From Marinobacter nauticus (GTDB lineage: Bacteria; Pseudomonadota; Gammaproteobacteria; Pseudomonadales; Oleiphilaceae): a DNA stretch of 64,000 nt. The stretch is taken from the NCBI RefSeq assembly GCF_003634635.1, contig NZ_RBJB01000004.1, forward strand, positions 434,001 to 498,000, written 5' to 3'. How positions within the stretch are numbered: position 1 is the stretch's first letter; every line of letters begins with the position of its first letter. A program made the translations under genes and the position numbers. Under the pieces are notes generated by a model. The model was not told where the DNA came from, searched no databases, and saw nothing but the letters and a program-made list of their open reading frames with translations. Below are positions 8,897 through 17,241 of this stretch, one piece after another.

Positions 8897-9209
8897 GAAA
8901 TGTCTGAATTATTCTTAAACAGCTTGGTCAGTTGCAGTACGATAAATGGGGCCCGCGTGCCCTGTGTGCCTTGCTTGCGATAAACAACCGCAGTGCGCCG
9001 ACAACCTGATTCAGCGATTTGTCAGCAAAACCGGGTGATTAGAAGCGCCGGCTAAATTTAGAAACACCCGAATTGCGCCGGAGCCCAGCCTCCGCACTGG
9101 CATCATGCCGCCAGTGCTGGCAGAATCCCGCCCCAATAGCCCGCACGCCGTGTGCCGGGCGATCTGACAATTCGTATTTTCCTCAGCCAAAAGCACAGGA
9201 AGCAAACAC
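8897..9209. other. 313-bp intergenic region, leader of the NSS transporter gene
   Basis: No open reading frame I would support. It contains a 10-bp palindrome CTAAATTTAG (9052-9061) nested between CGGGTG (9032-9037) and CACCCG (9065-9070), and a hairpin GCACTGGC/GCCAGTGC (9094-9101 and 9110-9117). The region could hold a long structured 5' leader or an operator. I found no match to a riboswitch I know. The ribosome site is AGGAAGC just before the ATG at 9210. Confidence 0.5.
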
Positions 9210-10604
9210 ATGACTCAGTCCAACTCCGCAGCAGACAGCGGGAACGGGGCTCGCGGACTCTGGTCTTCCAAGTTCGCGTTTATTCTGGCAGCCACCGGTT
9301 CCGCGGTTGGTCTCGGTAATATCTGGAAGTTCCCCTATGTCACCGGCGAGAACGGCGGTGGTGCCTTCGTTCTGGTGTACCTGCTCTGTATTGCCATCAT
9401 CGGTATTCCCATCATGATGGCGGAAGTGTTTATCGGCCGGAATGGTCGTCATAACCCCATTACCAGTTTTCGGCTGGTGGCGGAGCGCAACCTGGCGTCG
9501 CCGGTCTGGCGCGTCTCGGCCATTGTCGGCATGCTGGCTGCGTTTATCATTCTGTCCTTCTACTCGGTCATCGGTGGCTGGGCGGCCTCCTACATTGGCC
9601 ACGCGGCGATGGGCGATTTCACCGGCGGCACTGCAGAATCTGTGGGCGAGCTGTTCGGTGGACTGCTGGGCAGCCCGATTCAGCTGCTGGCCTGGCACAC
9701 GGTGTTCATGGCGCTGGTGGTGCTGGTGGTTTCCCGGGGCCTGAAAGGCGGCCTGGAACGTGCGGTTACCATTCTGATGCCGGCGCTGTTCCTGCTGCTG
9801 TTGCTGGTGGTTGGCTACGCGACGACGACCGGCCATTTCGGCGAGGCGGTTAGTTTCCTGTTCACCCCGAATTTTGAGGCACTGACGGTGAAAGGCGTAC
9901 TGGTTGCCCTGGGGCACGCCTTCTTCACACTGAGCCTGGGTATGGCCATTATGATGGCTTACGGTTCCTACCTGGGCCGTGATGTCTCCATCGGCCGCAC
10001 CGCCGTCAGTGTGGCGATCATGGATACTGTGGTGGCACTGCTGGCGGGCCTGGCCATTTTCCCGGTGGTGTTTGCCAACGGCCTGGAAGCCGGTGCCGGC
10101 CCCGGTCTGATCTTCCAGACCCTGCCGCTGGCGTTCGGTAACATGCCCATGGGCAGCCTGTTCGGCACCCTGTTCTTCGTTCTGTTGCTGTTTGCTGCCT
10201 GGACCTCTGGCATTTCCCTGCTGGAGCCGGTGGTTGAGTGGGTTGAAGAGAAAACCAGCCTGGCCCGCACCGGCAGCGCTATTCTGGTGGGCGTGCTGTG
10301 CTGGGCGCTGGGCATTGTTTCCATTCTGTCCCTGAACGTCTGGTCTGATGTGACGCCGCTGGGCATGTTTGCCGCCTTTGAAGGCAAGACGGTGTTCGAC
10401 CTGCTGGACTACTTCACCGCCAACATCATGCTGCCACTGTCTGGCCTGCTGACCGCCATTTTTGTGGGCTGGTTTGTGGCCAAGGAATCGCTGAAGAGCG
10501 ACCTGGCCCTGCAGGGTGGCGCGTTCAGCCTGTGGTACAACCTGATCCGGTTTGTGACCCCGATTGCCGTGGCGATCGTGTTTGTTTACAACCTGACGGC
10601 CTGA
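9210..10604 (+). CDS. Sodium-dependent transporter, NSS/SNF family
   Basis: 464 residues, about eleven to twelve spans. The N-terminal Na+- and substrate-site signature ATGSAVGLGNIWKFPYVTGE (about residues 26-45) is diagnostic of the LeuT/MhsT-type neurotransmitter:sodium symporter family. It is followed by NGGGAFVLVY in TM2. Bacterial members import amino acids. The ATG at 9210 has AGGAAGC upstream. The gene is followed by a strong terminator. The long preceding leader suggests post-transcriptional or operator control. Substrate not assignable from sequence. Confidence 0.93.
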   Translation: MTQSNSAADSGNGARGLWSSKFAFILAATGSAVGLGNIWKFPYVTGENGGGAFVLVYLLCIAIIGIPIMMAEVFIGRNGRHNPITSFRLVAERNLASPVWRVSAIVGMLAAFIILSFYSVIGGWAASYIGHAAMGDFTGGTAESVGELFGGLLGSPIQLLAWHTVFMALVVLVVSRGLKGGLERAVTILMPALFLLLLLVVGYATTTGHFGEAVSFLFTPNFEALTVKGVLVALGHAFFTLSLGMAIMMAYGSYLGRDVSIGRTAVSVAIMDTVVALLAGLAIFPVVFANGLEAGAGPGLIFQTLPLAFGNMPMGSLFGTLFFVLLLFAAWTSGISLLEPVVEWVEEKTSLARTGSAILVGVLCWALGIVSILSLNVWSDVTPLGMFAAFEGKTVFDLLDYFTANIMLPLSGLLTAIFVGWFVAKESLKSDLALQGGAFSLWYNLIRFVTPIAVAIVFVYNLTA

Positions 10605-10625
10605 TTGCCTCGCTGCTCAGGCAGC

Positions 10626-10670
10626 AAAAAGAAACCCCGGTGCTGGCGACAGTACCGGGGTTTTGTTTTT
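10626..10670. terminator. Bidirectional rho-independent terminator
   Basis: A stem AAACCCCGGT/ACCGGGGTTT encloses a 12-base loop, with TTTTGTTTTT on the right and AAAAAG on the left. It serves the NSS gene on the + strand and the secreted-protein gene ending at 10681 on the - strand. Confidence 0.85.
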
Positions 10671-10680
10671 GGGGAGCGTG

Positions 10681-11304
10681 TTATTCGTAGTCGCTCTCGT
10701 CCTGCTCCATCACAGCCTTGAGGCGTTCTACGTGGGGCCTGACAGCACGTTTGTCGGCATCGCTCACTTGCTTCGCCGCACTGGATGCGCTTTTGACGGT
10801 CACCATCATCTGTTCCATCATTTCGCGCATCTGGGCTTTGGCGGCTTCGGGCATGTCGGGATTGTTTTCCATCTCGGCAATGGCGCGCTCCATCTCCGCG
10901 ATATCCGGTGCCATGTCGGGCTGGGCTTCCATTTCGATGGCAAACCAGGCGCTGACGATACGGTCGCCTTTGCGGGCCCAGGCTTCCGGGCTGGAGAATC
11001 CGAAGTCATCGACCAGGTCGTCCAGGTCATCGTACATTTCGTGCCCTTTCACTTCGTCCACCATCGAGGACATCATCCGGGCGAAATCCACTTCCCGCTC
11101 ATCGTCGGCTGGATCTTCGATGGATTCGATGAAGTCCTGATGCTTGTCGATCAGGGGCTGCATGGCTTCCATGCTGGCGATGAAGGAAGTGACATCGTCC
11201 TCGGTGAGGTTTTCACTGTGGGCTAACGGTGCCAGGGCCAGGCTGAGTAGCAGCAGGCCGGCTTGCAGCACGTTGAGGCGCGGTTGGGTGTTACGGTGGT
11301 TCAT
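10681..11304 (-). CDS. Secreted acidic, helical, Met-rich protein of unknown function
   Basis: 207 residues. An N-terminal signal peptide is clear (LQAGLLLLSLALAPLAHS, cleavage after about residue 30). The mature part is strongly acidic and predicted all-helical, with clustered Met and Glu (MREMMEQMMV and DIAEMERAIAEMENN). There are no cysteines in the mature part and no TM segment. I do not recognise a family. Periplasmic location is the only functional statement I can support; Met clusters can bind Cu(I), but here they look more like helical heptads. A TetR gene lies 83 bp upstream on the same strand, with no sign that it regulates this gene. Confidence 0.75.
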   Translation of the reverse strand: MNHRNTQPRLNVLQAGLLLLSLALAPLAHSENLTEDDVTSFIASMEAMQPLIDKHQDFIESIEDPADDEREVDFARMMSSMVDEVKGHEMYDDLDDLVDDFGFSSPEAWARKGDRIVSAWFAIEMEAQPDMAPDIAEMERAIAEMENNPDMPEAAKAQMREMMEQMMVTVKSASSAAKQVSDADKRAVRPHVERLKAVMEQDESDYE

Positions 11305-11387
11305 GGTGCACTCCTTGCTGATGATTTCCTGTGGATGTCAGCAAAGAGTAATCCCAGGCTGGCCAGGTTTCCAGCGGTATCAGGAGC

Positions 11388-11966
11388 TCAGACCTTTCCG
11401 CCCAGCAATATGCGCACGGCAGTGCAGGCATCCTCAAGCTCTTCATCGCGGGGTTCGCGGCCGCCAATGATGTCGCTGTACAGGCAGGATTCGGCGATTC
11501 GTACCATGAAGTAGGACAAGCTCTGGATGTTCATGGGTGGGCTCAGATGGCCTGCGCGCACTTCGTCTTTGAGCAGGCGGGTGTTCACTTCCACGGTGCG
11601 GGCGTGCAGCGTGGAGTGGGAGGAAGTGAGCATTTTCAGGGCGTATTCCGGGTCCTGATGCAGGAACTTTCGCAGCGGGGCGAAGTGCAGGATGGTCATG
11701 TTGATGTGGCGGAACACGCCCACCACGTAGTCGACGCCATGGCCGGGGGTAACGGCGCGGGCTTCTTTGTACAGGGGCTCGTACAGGGACCACAGAATTT
11801 CACCAATCAGCAGGTCGCGGTTACCAACCCAGCGGAACAGGGTGGCGCGGCCGATGTGGAGGTCGTCGGCGAGGGCAGCCAGGCTGATTTTTTCCCCTTT
11901 TAGCCACATTCTTCTGGCGCGGCGGAAGGCGTCCAGGGGGGTGGTTTTGGCGGTTGGTGTGGTCAC
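11388..11966 (-). CDS. TetR-family transcriptional regulator
   Basis: 192 residues. The N-terminal helix-turn-helix (about 25-55, ISLAALADDLHIGRATLFRW then VGNRDLL) is typical of TetR. The ligand-binding C-terminal domain is divergent and has no recognised inducer. The start is a GTG at 11966, with AAAGGGAC upstream. No obvious palindromic operator was found near the start. Neighbours are the secreted acidic protein (same strand, downstream) and a large inverted repeat upstream. The target is unknown. Confidence 0.88.
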   Translation of the reverse strand: MTTPTAKTTPLDAFRRARRMWLKGEKISLAALADDLHIGRATLFRWVGNRDLLIGEILWSLYEPLYKEARAVTPGHGVDYVVGVFRHINMTILHFAPLRKFLHQDPEYALKMLTSSHSTLHARTVEVNTRLLKDEVRAGHLSPPMNIQSLSYFMVRIAESCLYSDIIGGREPRDEELEDACTAVRILLGGKV

Positions 11967-12069
11967 TTCGGTCCCTTTGGCTGGTTTGGGGACATTCTAT
12001 CGATTGCTGGGGCTTGGGGCTATGGCTGGCAGTCCACGAGTCTGGTTTATAGCCCGCATGGTGAGGTGC

Positions 12070-12181
12070 ATGAGCAGCCGGGGTGTCCCCTCCAAAAACC
12101 GCTACGAGCACATCCATGTGCGCTTCTCTCCGGCCATCCATGGCCTCCGAAATTTTTGGAGGGGACACCCCGGCTGCTCAT
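12070..12181 (-). repeat. Twin-hairpin inverted repeat, copy A
   Basis: A perfect 29-bp inverted repeat (12070-12098 and 12153-12181) surrounds a 54-base core holding two smaller hairpins, GCACATCCATGTGC (12108-12121) and GGCCATCCATGGCC (12132-12145). On the - strand the core reads hairpin, short spacer, ACATGGATGT, six bases, AGCG. The same order and spacing occur in the element at 24171-24276, although the outer arms differ in sequence. It lies between divergent genes (exonuclease is leftward from 12940, TetR leftward from 11966), that is, just downstream of the exonuclease stop. No transposase is nearby. Confidence 0.85.
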
Positions 12182-12217
12182 ACCAAACCTGGAGTTGTTA
12201 TCAGAGCGCTTGTTGAA

Positions 12218-12940
12218 TCACACCCACAGATCGCCAATGGGCGTATCGGGGCTGAAGTGGTGAAGTATCTGGGCCTGCAGTAGCTCTGCAGTGGCAATGG
12301 CGTCGATCAGGGCGTTGTGGGAAGCATAGTGGGGCAGGCCGTAGCGGAGCCGGCTGTCGGCGAGGCGGATGGAGATCGGCTTTTTGCCCATCAGTTGCTG
12401 CCAGCGGCTGGGGTTGCGGTTTGGGTGCAGGTGCGCTTCGATGGCCATGGTGTCGATGACCGGGAAGCGGAGTTGTTCGTTCAGGCGCCATTGCAGGGCG
12501 GTGTTCAGGAACGGGCGTTCGATGTTGCGGTAGTGCACCACGGGGATTCGGCCGTTGAGGTGTTCGAACAGCGGGTCGAGTACGTCTTCCAGGTCCGGGG
12601 CGTTTTCGATTTCGCTGTGGGTAATGCCGTGGATGGTCACAGAGGTTTTGTGCAGGGGCAGTCTGGGGCGAACCACCTGGTGCCAGCATTGGCCGAGCTG
12701 GATGCCTGTCAGGGTAAAGGGCACCAGGCCGATGCTGACGATGGAATGCTGGTCGGCTTCCAGGCCAGTGGTTTCGAAGTCCAGGGCCACTAAGGGGACA
12801 TCCCGGACAGGCGTGTCCGGACTGGGGCAGCCGGCTTCGTAGAAGGCGCGGATTCTGGTGTCTTTCGCCTGTTCGGCGCCTTTGCGGTAGTTCTCTGGCC
12901 AATTCTGCTTGCTGTTGCCGCTTTTGATCACGCTAGACAT
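12218..12940 (-). CDS. DnaQ-like DEDDh 3'-5' exonuclease
   Basis: 240 residues. ExoI motif VALDFETTGL (near residue 50), ExoII-region HYRNIERPFLN and ExoIII HNALIDAIATAEL provide the four acidic metal ligands and the catalytic His of DEDDh exonucleases related to DNA polymerase III epsilon. The first 45 residues are a basic extension with no recognised domain. The start at 12940 overlaps the stop of the upstream cNMP/CBS gene by 8 bp, implying translational coupling. The pairing with a DUF294-type protein suggests a shared, still unknown nucleotide-related role. It could act on DNA or RNA ends. Confidence 0.88.
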   Translation of the reverse strand: MSSVIKSGNSKQNWPENYRKGAEQAKDTRIRAFYEAGCPSPDTPVRDVPLVALDFETTGLEADQHSIVSIGLVPFTLTGIQLGQCWHQVVRPRLPLHKTSVTIHGITHSEIENAPDLEDVLDPLFEHLNGRIPVVHYRNIERPFLNTALQWRLNEQLRFPVIDTMAIEAHLHPNRNPSRWQQLMGKKPISIRLADSRLRYGLPHYASHNALIDAIATAELLQAQILHHFSPDTPIGDLWV

Positions 12941-14810
12941 TCCGGGTGGCTCCCCCGGCGTTATAGCGGAAGCGCAGGAATTTCTGGGCGTTGCTGACGA
13001 TCTGGAAGGCGTCTTTCAGGTGGCTGCGTTCAAATGGCGACAGGTCCTCCGGGCGCACGTTGTTGTCCGGGTCGCGGCCCTCTTCGATGGCCAGTGCCTG
13101 ATGGCGAATGCGGACGATGGAGATGAATTCCAGGGCATCCCGCAGGTTGCCGGCGTCGTCGTCCAGCATGAGTTTGGTTTTGGCGATGTCGCGCAGGCGT
13201 TCGAAGGAGTTCTGGGAGCGGGAACCGCAGGCCAGGGCGTGCACCCGGATGAGGTCGGAGACCGGTGCGGTGCCGCGGCGTTTGAGGTTGAAGGTTTTCT
13301 GGTGCTTGCCGTCTTCTTCCAGGACGAAGGTACGGAAGAAGCCCAGGGGCGGCGTACGGTTCAGGGCATTGCGGGCCAGGAAGGTAAGAAAGCGCTGGCT
13401 GTTGCTGGCCTTGTTCACGATTAGGGTTTTCAGCTGTTCGGCATAGTCAGTTTCGCCGTAGATGCCGTCCAGGTCGAAGAAGATGTTGCTGTTGAGCAGG
13501 GCTTCGGCTTTGGGGTTGTCGATCCAGTCGGTGAAGTAATCCTTCCACACGCTCAGCGGTTGTCGCCATTTCGGATTGGTGGCCATGATGTCACCGGTGC
13601 AGTAGGTGTAGCCGCATTCAGCCAGGCCGTCGGAGACAAATTTGGCCAGGGCCAGGAAGTATTCGTCGTGCTCTTCCGGAATGAAGCTGTCGTCCAGCAC
13701 CATGGCGTTGTCCTGGTCGGTAACCACCAGCTGTTCATCCCGGGCCATGGAGCCGAGAGCCATAAAGCAATACGGGATGGGTGGCGGGCCGAGTTTTTCC
13801 TCGCCCAGCTCCAACAGGCGCTGACTGAAGCTTCGGCCGATGCCAGCCATGGCGCTGCCGATCATGTGGGAATTGGCGTCTTCATTCACCATGCGCACGA
13901 AGCTGTCGCGCACTTCGCGGCTGATTTTCTTCAGGCCTTTGACGTCGTTCTGGTGGTAGATGTTGCTCACCAGGTACAAGCTGCTTTGGCTCTCGTATTT
14001 GACGATGTCGGACAGCGCGATTACGCCACGCACTTCATGGTCTTCCATCACTGGCAGATGGTGCACGTTATTGTGCAGCATGGTAAGCATGGCTTCGAAG
14101 ATGTAGCTGCGGGCGCTGATGGTAATCAGCCCTTCGGACATGATCTCGCTGATGGGGGTTTCTGATGGCAGTGCGTTGGTGACCGCCCGGGTGCGCAGAT
14201 CCCGGTCGGTGATGATGCCCTTGAGCCGGGGCGAATCCCCACTTTCGTCCATCAGCAGCAGTGCCGACACGCCGTTGTCGGTCATGATCCGGGCGGCTTC
14301 CTGAAGGCGCACGGTGGTCGGGGCAGAGACTGGCTCGCGGGCAATTAGCCGGGTGACCTTGGCGGACATCAGTTCGTTGGATTTGTGCCGGCGCGAGACC
14401 GCCGAACGCAGACGGCTGTGGTCTTCAATCTCGACAAAATCCGCGAAGTTCTCGTCGTTTTCCCACAGATGCTGGAAGGTCTCGTAGGGGATTTTGTAGA
14501 TCAGGCAGTCTTCGATGGCTTTGGCCGGAAAGCGCACTTTCTGATTGCGCAGCAGGCCAAACTGGCCAAAGATTTCGCCCTCACCGATGCGGTTGTATAG
14601 CTCGCCGGAGCGCCGGAAGATTTCCACCGCACCGCTGCGGATGTAGTGCAACCAGTAGTTCTGCTGGCCCAGCTCAAGGATCTGGGTGCCGGCCCGGTAA
14701 TAGGCCACTTCGATGCCAGTGACGATGCGGTCGAGCAGTTCTTCGGGCATTTCGTCGAAGGGAGCGTGTTGGGCGATGTGGTTGCGGATGTCGAGCAGCT
14801 CGGCCTGCAT
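12933..14810 (-). CDS. cNMP-binding/CBS/putative nucleotidyltransferase signalling protein (DUF294 type)
   Basis: 625 residues with four modules: cyclic-nucleotide-binding fold (about 20-140, GEIFGQFGLLRNQ), two CBS domains (about 155-270), a DUF294 nucleotidyltransferase-like domain (about 300-440, with MALGSMARDEQLVVTDQDNA) and a helical C-terminal domain (about 470-615). G-S-x-A-x-D-E-x6-D-x-D in that stretch matches GlnD/GlnB-uridylyltransferase-like active sites, so transfer chemistry is possible. No TM segments. The ATG at 14810 has GGAGAA close upstream. It overlaps the exonuclease gene by 8 bp and diverges from cobP. The signal molecule and target are unknown. Confidence 0.88.
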   Translation of the reverse strand: MQAELLDIRNHIAQHAPFDEMPEELLDRIVTGIEVAYYRAGTQILELGQQNYWLHYIRSGAVEIFRRSGELYNRIGEGEIFGQFGLLRNQKVRFPAKAIEDCLIYKIPYETFQHLWENDENFADFVEIEDHSRLRSAVSRRHKSNELMSAKVTRLIAREPVSAPTTVRLQEAARIMTDNGVSALLLMDESGDSPRLKGIITDRDLRTRAVTNALPSETPISEIMSEGLITISARSYIFEAMLTMLHNNVHHLPVMEDHEVRGVIALSDIVKYESQSSLYLVSNIYHQNDVKGLKKISREVRDSFVRMVNEDANSHMIGSAMAGIGRSFSQRLLELGEEKLGPPPIPYCFMALGSMARDEQLVVTDQDNAMVLDDSFIPEEHDEYFLALAKFVSDGLAECGYTYCTGDIMATNPKWRQPLSVWKDYFTDWIDNPKAEALLNSNIFFDLDGIYGETDYAEQLKTLIVNKASNSQRFLTFLARNALNRTPPLGFFRTFVLEEDGKHQKTFNLKRRGTAPVSDLIRVHALACGSRSQNSFERLRDIAKTKLMLDDDAGNLRDALEFISIVRIRHQALAIEEGRDPDNNVRPEDLSPFERSHLKDAFQIVSNAQKFLRFRYNAGGATRNV

Positions 14811-14950
14811 GGGTTCTCCAGGGTTAATCGGTCTTGTTCTGAAGCCGGCGATTGCGGTGCCGCCGTTTCCGGAGTCTGGCCAAACTATAGCAGTTGTCTG
14901 TCCGGTTGGTGTACCTTGGCACCGGAATGGGGCGGGCTGGAGAAAGGTTT

Positions 14951-15481
14951 ATGGTCAACAAGTTACTGGTAACCGGCGGGATTCGCTCCGGTAAGACCGG
15001 GCTGGCTGAGCAGAGGGCCAAAGCGACCGGTGACGACGTGGTTTATGTGGCGACCGCGACGGCAGGCGATGATGAAATGGCACTGCGTATCCAGCGTCAC
15101 CAGGAGCTGCGGCCGGACCACTGGCAGCTTGCTGAAGAGCCGCTGCGCCTGGGTCAGGTATTATCAGAGTATGCCAGCGGCCCGGGAGAACCGCCGTTGC
15201 TGTTGGTGGACTGTATGAGCCTGTGGCTGAGCAATCTGCTGTTTGCCGACGGCGCCTTGTTCCAGCCCGAACGGGCGGCCTTTCTGGAGGCGGTTGAGGT
15301 CTATCCTGGCTCCCTGGTCATTGTGACCAACGAAGTGGGGCTCGGGACCATCGGCATGGGTCCGCTGACCCGTCGCTTTGCGGATGAGCTGGGCTGGCTC
15401 AATCAGGCCCTGGCCCAGCGTTGTGATGAGGTGGTGATGGCTGTGGCGGGTTTGCCACTTACCCTCAAGGCTGGTGGCTGA
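14951..15481 (+). CDS. cobU: Adenosylcobinamide kinase / adenosylcobinamide-phosphate guanylyltransferase
   Basis: 176 residues; the bifunctional CobU/CobP enzyme that phosphorylates adenosylcobinamide and then activates it as GDP-cobinamide in nucleotide-loop assembly. The P-loop GGIRSGKT lies at residues 8-15, followed by VVYVATATAGDDEMALRIQR, which in this family carries the guanylylated His (HQELRP). DCMSLWLSNLL and VTNEVGLGTI are also family marks. The ATG at 14951 follows GGAGAAAGG. The last 17 bp overlap the convergent phosphatase gene. The promoter must lie in the 140-bp divergent gap to the cNMP/CBS gene. Confidence 0.95.
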   Translation: MVNKLLVTGGIRSGKTGLAEQRAKATGDDVVYVATATAGDDEMALRIQRHQELRPDHWQLAEEPLRLGQVLSEYASGPGEPPLLLVDCMSLWLSNLLFADGALFQPERAAFLEAVEVYPGSLVIVTNEVGLGTIGMGPLTRRFADELGWLNQALAQRCDEVVMAVAGLPLTLKAGG

Positions 15482-16064
15482 TCAGGCTGCGAAACACACC
15501 GAATTCGGACTGGTCCACCTGTATCCGGCTGCGGCAGGCATAAGGCACGGCAAAGCCGGTGAATGATCTCTCCAGCGGAATGCCCAATACATTGGCCAGC
15601 ACCATGCGGATCACGCCTCCGTGGCAGACCACCAAGACCCGTTTGCCGGCAAGTGTTTGCTGCCATCGATCAAAACCGTCAATAGTGCGCTGGTAGAAAT
15701 CCGTCACAGCTTCACCGCCGGGGGGGAGGAAGTTGATGGGGTCCTGCCAGAAGTGGTTAAGATGATCCCCATAGCGCTCCTGGATCTGCTCAGCGGTCAA
15801 CCCTTCCCACTCACCAAAGCCGATCTCCCGGAGATCTTCTTCGATATGCAGTGGAATTCTGTGTTCCTCGGCCAGTTGCTGGGCAAAACGCTGGCATCGT
15901 TGCATGGGTGAACTGACGATGGCATCCCACTGATCACCCTCGGCGATGGCAGCTATCATCTGTTGCCACCCGGTGTCGCTCAAGGGGTCGTCTTTACTGC
16001 CCCGGAACATCTGGCCGCCTTCCGGTTCGCCGTGGCGTATCAGGTCGATTACTGTGGTGGTCAT
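15465..16064 (-). CDS. cobC: Histidine phosphatase, probable alpha-ribazole phosphatase
   Basis: 199 residues of the phosphoglycerate-mutase-like superfamily. The catalytic RHGEP motif is at residues 10-14; a second His is in VVCHGGVIRMVL (about 145). EIGFGEWEGLT is typical of CobC-like phosphatases. The role, dephosphorylating alpha-ribazole phosphate or cobalamin phosphate, is inferred from its position directly behind cobT. The start is the ATG at 16064, four bases after the cobT stop, with GGAAGA lying inside the end of cobT, so the pair is translationally coupled. An in-frame upstream extension antisense-like to cobT is rejected. Confidence 0.85.
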   Translation of the reverse strand: MTTTVIDLIRHGEPEGGQMFRGSKDDPLSDTGWQQMIAAIAEGDQWDAIVSSPMQRCQRFAQQLAEEHRIPLHIEEDLREIGFGEWEGLTAEQIQERYGDHLNHFWQDPINFLPPGGEAVTDFYQRTIDGFDRWQQTLAGKRVLVVCHGGVIRMVLANVLGIPLERSFTGFAVPYACRSRIQVDQSEFGVFRSLISHQP

Positions 16065-16068
16065 AGGG

Positions 16069-17127
16069 CTATTCTTCCGCTTTGCCACTGACGCCAGCGT
16101 CGGTAAAACTGGCCATCCGGTTATGCAGCGCGCAGGCGGCGCGTAACAGGGGAACGGCAACGGCGGCGCCACTGCCTTCGCCCAGGCGCATGCCAAGATC
16201 CAGAAGCGGCGAGGCATCAAGTGCCTCCAGCACGGCGCTATGGCCGGGTTCGGCTGACCGATGCGCAAACAGAAGCCACTCGCGCGCAGCCGGTTGTTGA
16301 TGCACGGCCACCAGTGCAGCGACTGAGACAATAAAACCGTCCACCAGAACCGGGATGCGGCGCGCGGCGCAGCCCAGGATGGCGCCGGTCAGTGCGGCTA
16401 TTTCGAAGCCTCCCAGAGAGGCCAGTACCATCAGCGGGTCACGGTCGGGACCATGCCGTTGCAACGCGTTTTCTACCACCCTAGCCTTGCGGGCAACGCC
16501 CTCGGAGTTCAGTCCTGTGCCCGGGCCAACGAGGGTGGTGGGCTGCTGCCCCAGCAGGGCACAGGCCAGTGCTGCAGCACTGGTTGTGTTGCCTATGCCC
16601 ATGTCGCCACCAATAAACAGGCGGCAGCCAACGTTTGCGGCACGCCTGGCGGCTTCGTCGCCACTGGATAGCGCGGATTCAACCTGGTGAGAGGACATGG
16701 CCGGTGATTCTGCCATGTTGGCCGTGGAAGGGGCGATAATCTGATCTATGACGCCCGGTAATTCCGGTACTTCGCCAACGGTACCCAGGTTGACCACTTC
16801 CAGACTGGCACCGAGTTCCTCGGCCATCACGCTGATGGCGGCGCCGCCGCTGGCAAAATTGGCGATCATCTGGGCGGTGACAGCCTGAGGAAAGGCGGAA
16901 ACGCCTTCAACGCAAACGCCGTGATCGCCGGCAAACACCACCATTCGCACCGGATCAACGCTGGGTCTGTCGGTGCCGTGCAGGCCCGCCAGACTGATGG
17001 CGAGCTGTTCCAGCTGCCCGAGAGAGCCGGGTGGCTTTGTGAGCACCTGCTGGCGCTCGGCGGCAAGCGCTGTGTGCTGAACCGAGGGCCGTGGGGGAGA
17101 CGTGAGCCAGCTGTCGGGCAGTGCCAT
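16069..17127 (-). CDS. cobT: Nicotinate-nucleotide:dimethylbenzimidazole phosphoribosyltransferase
   Basis: 352 residues, full family length. CobT makes alpha-ribazole 5'-phosphate from nicotinate mononucleotide and 5,6-dimethylbenzimidazole. Diagnostic segments: [13 protein letters not shown] near 35, VFAGDHGV near 70, and [14 protein letters not shown] near 175; [12 protein letters not shown] follows. The catalytic Glu expected near the C-terminus is consistent with [11 protein letters not shown] (near 315). First gene of a two-gene unit with the phosphatase, divergent from cbiB. BluB, encoded 11 kb away, supplies its base. Confidence 0.96.
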   Translation of the reverse strand: MALPDSWLTSPPRPSVQHTALAAERQQVLTKPPGSLGQLEQLAISLAGLHGTDRPSVDPVRMVVFAGDHGVCVEGVSAFPQAVTAQMIANFASGGAAISVMAEELGASLEVVNLGTVGEVPELPGVIDQIIAPSTANMAESPAMSSHQVESALSSGDEAARRAANVGCRLFIGGDMGIGNTTSAAALACALLGQQPTTLVGPGTGLNSEGVARKARVVENALQRHGPDRDPLMVLASLGGFEIAALTGAILGCAARRIPVLVDGFIVSVAALVAVHQQPAAREWLLFAHRSAEPGHSAVLEALDASPLLDLGMRLGEGSGAAVAVPLLRAACALHNRMASFTDAGVSGKAEE

Positions 17128-17241
17128 GGCGATGGGTCCTTGTGGGCGGAAAACCGAGGATGGTCTAACCGGGAGGCAAGGCTGTCAAGTTTCGTGACCG
17201 GTCGGTTAGACTTGCCGGCAATTGATTCAGGGAGACCGGCT

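Noticed and set aside
16065..16331. N-terminal extension of the histidine phosphatase to 288 residues
   Set aside because: The extension overlaps cobT in another frame and lacks family similarity; RHGEP lies right after the ATG at 16064.
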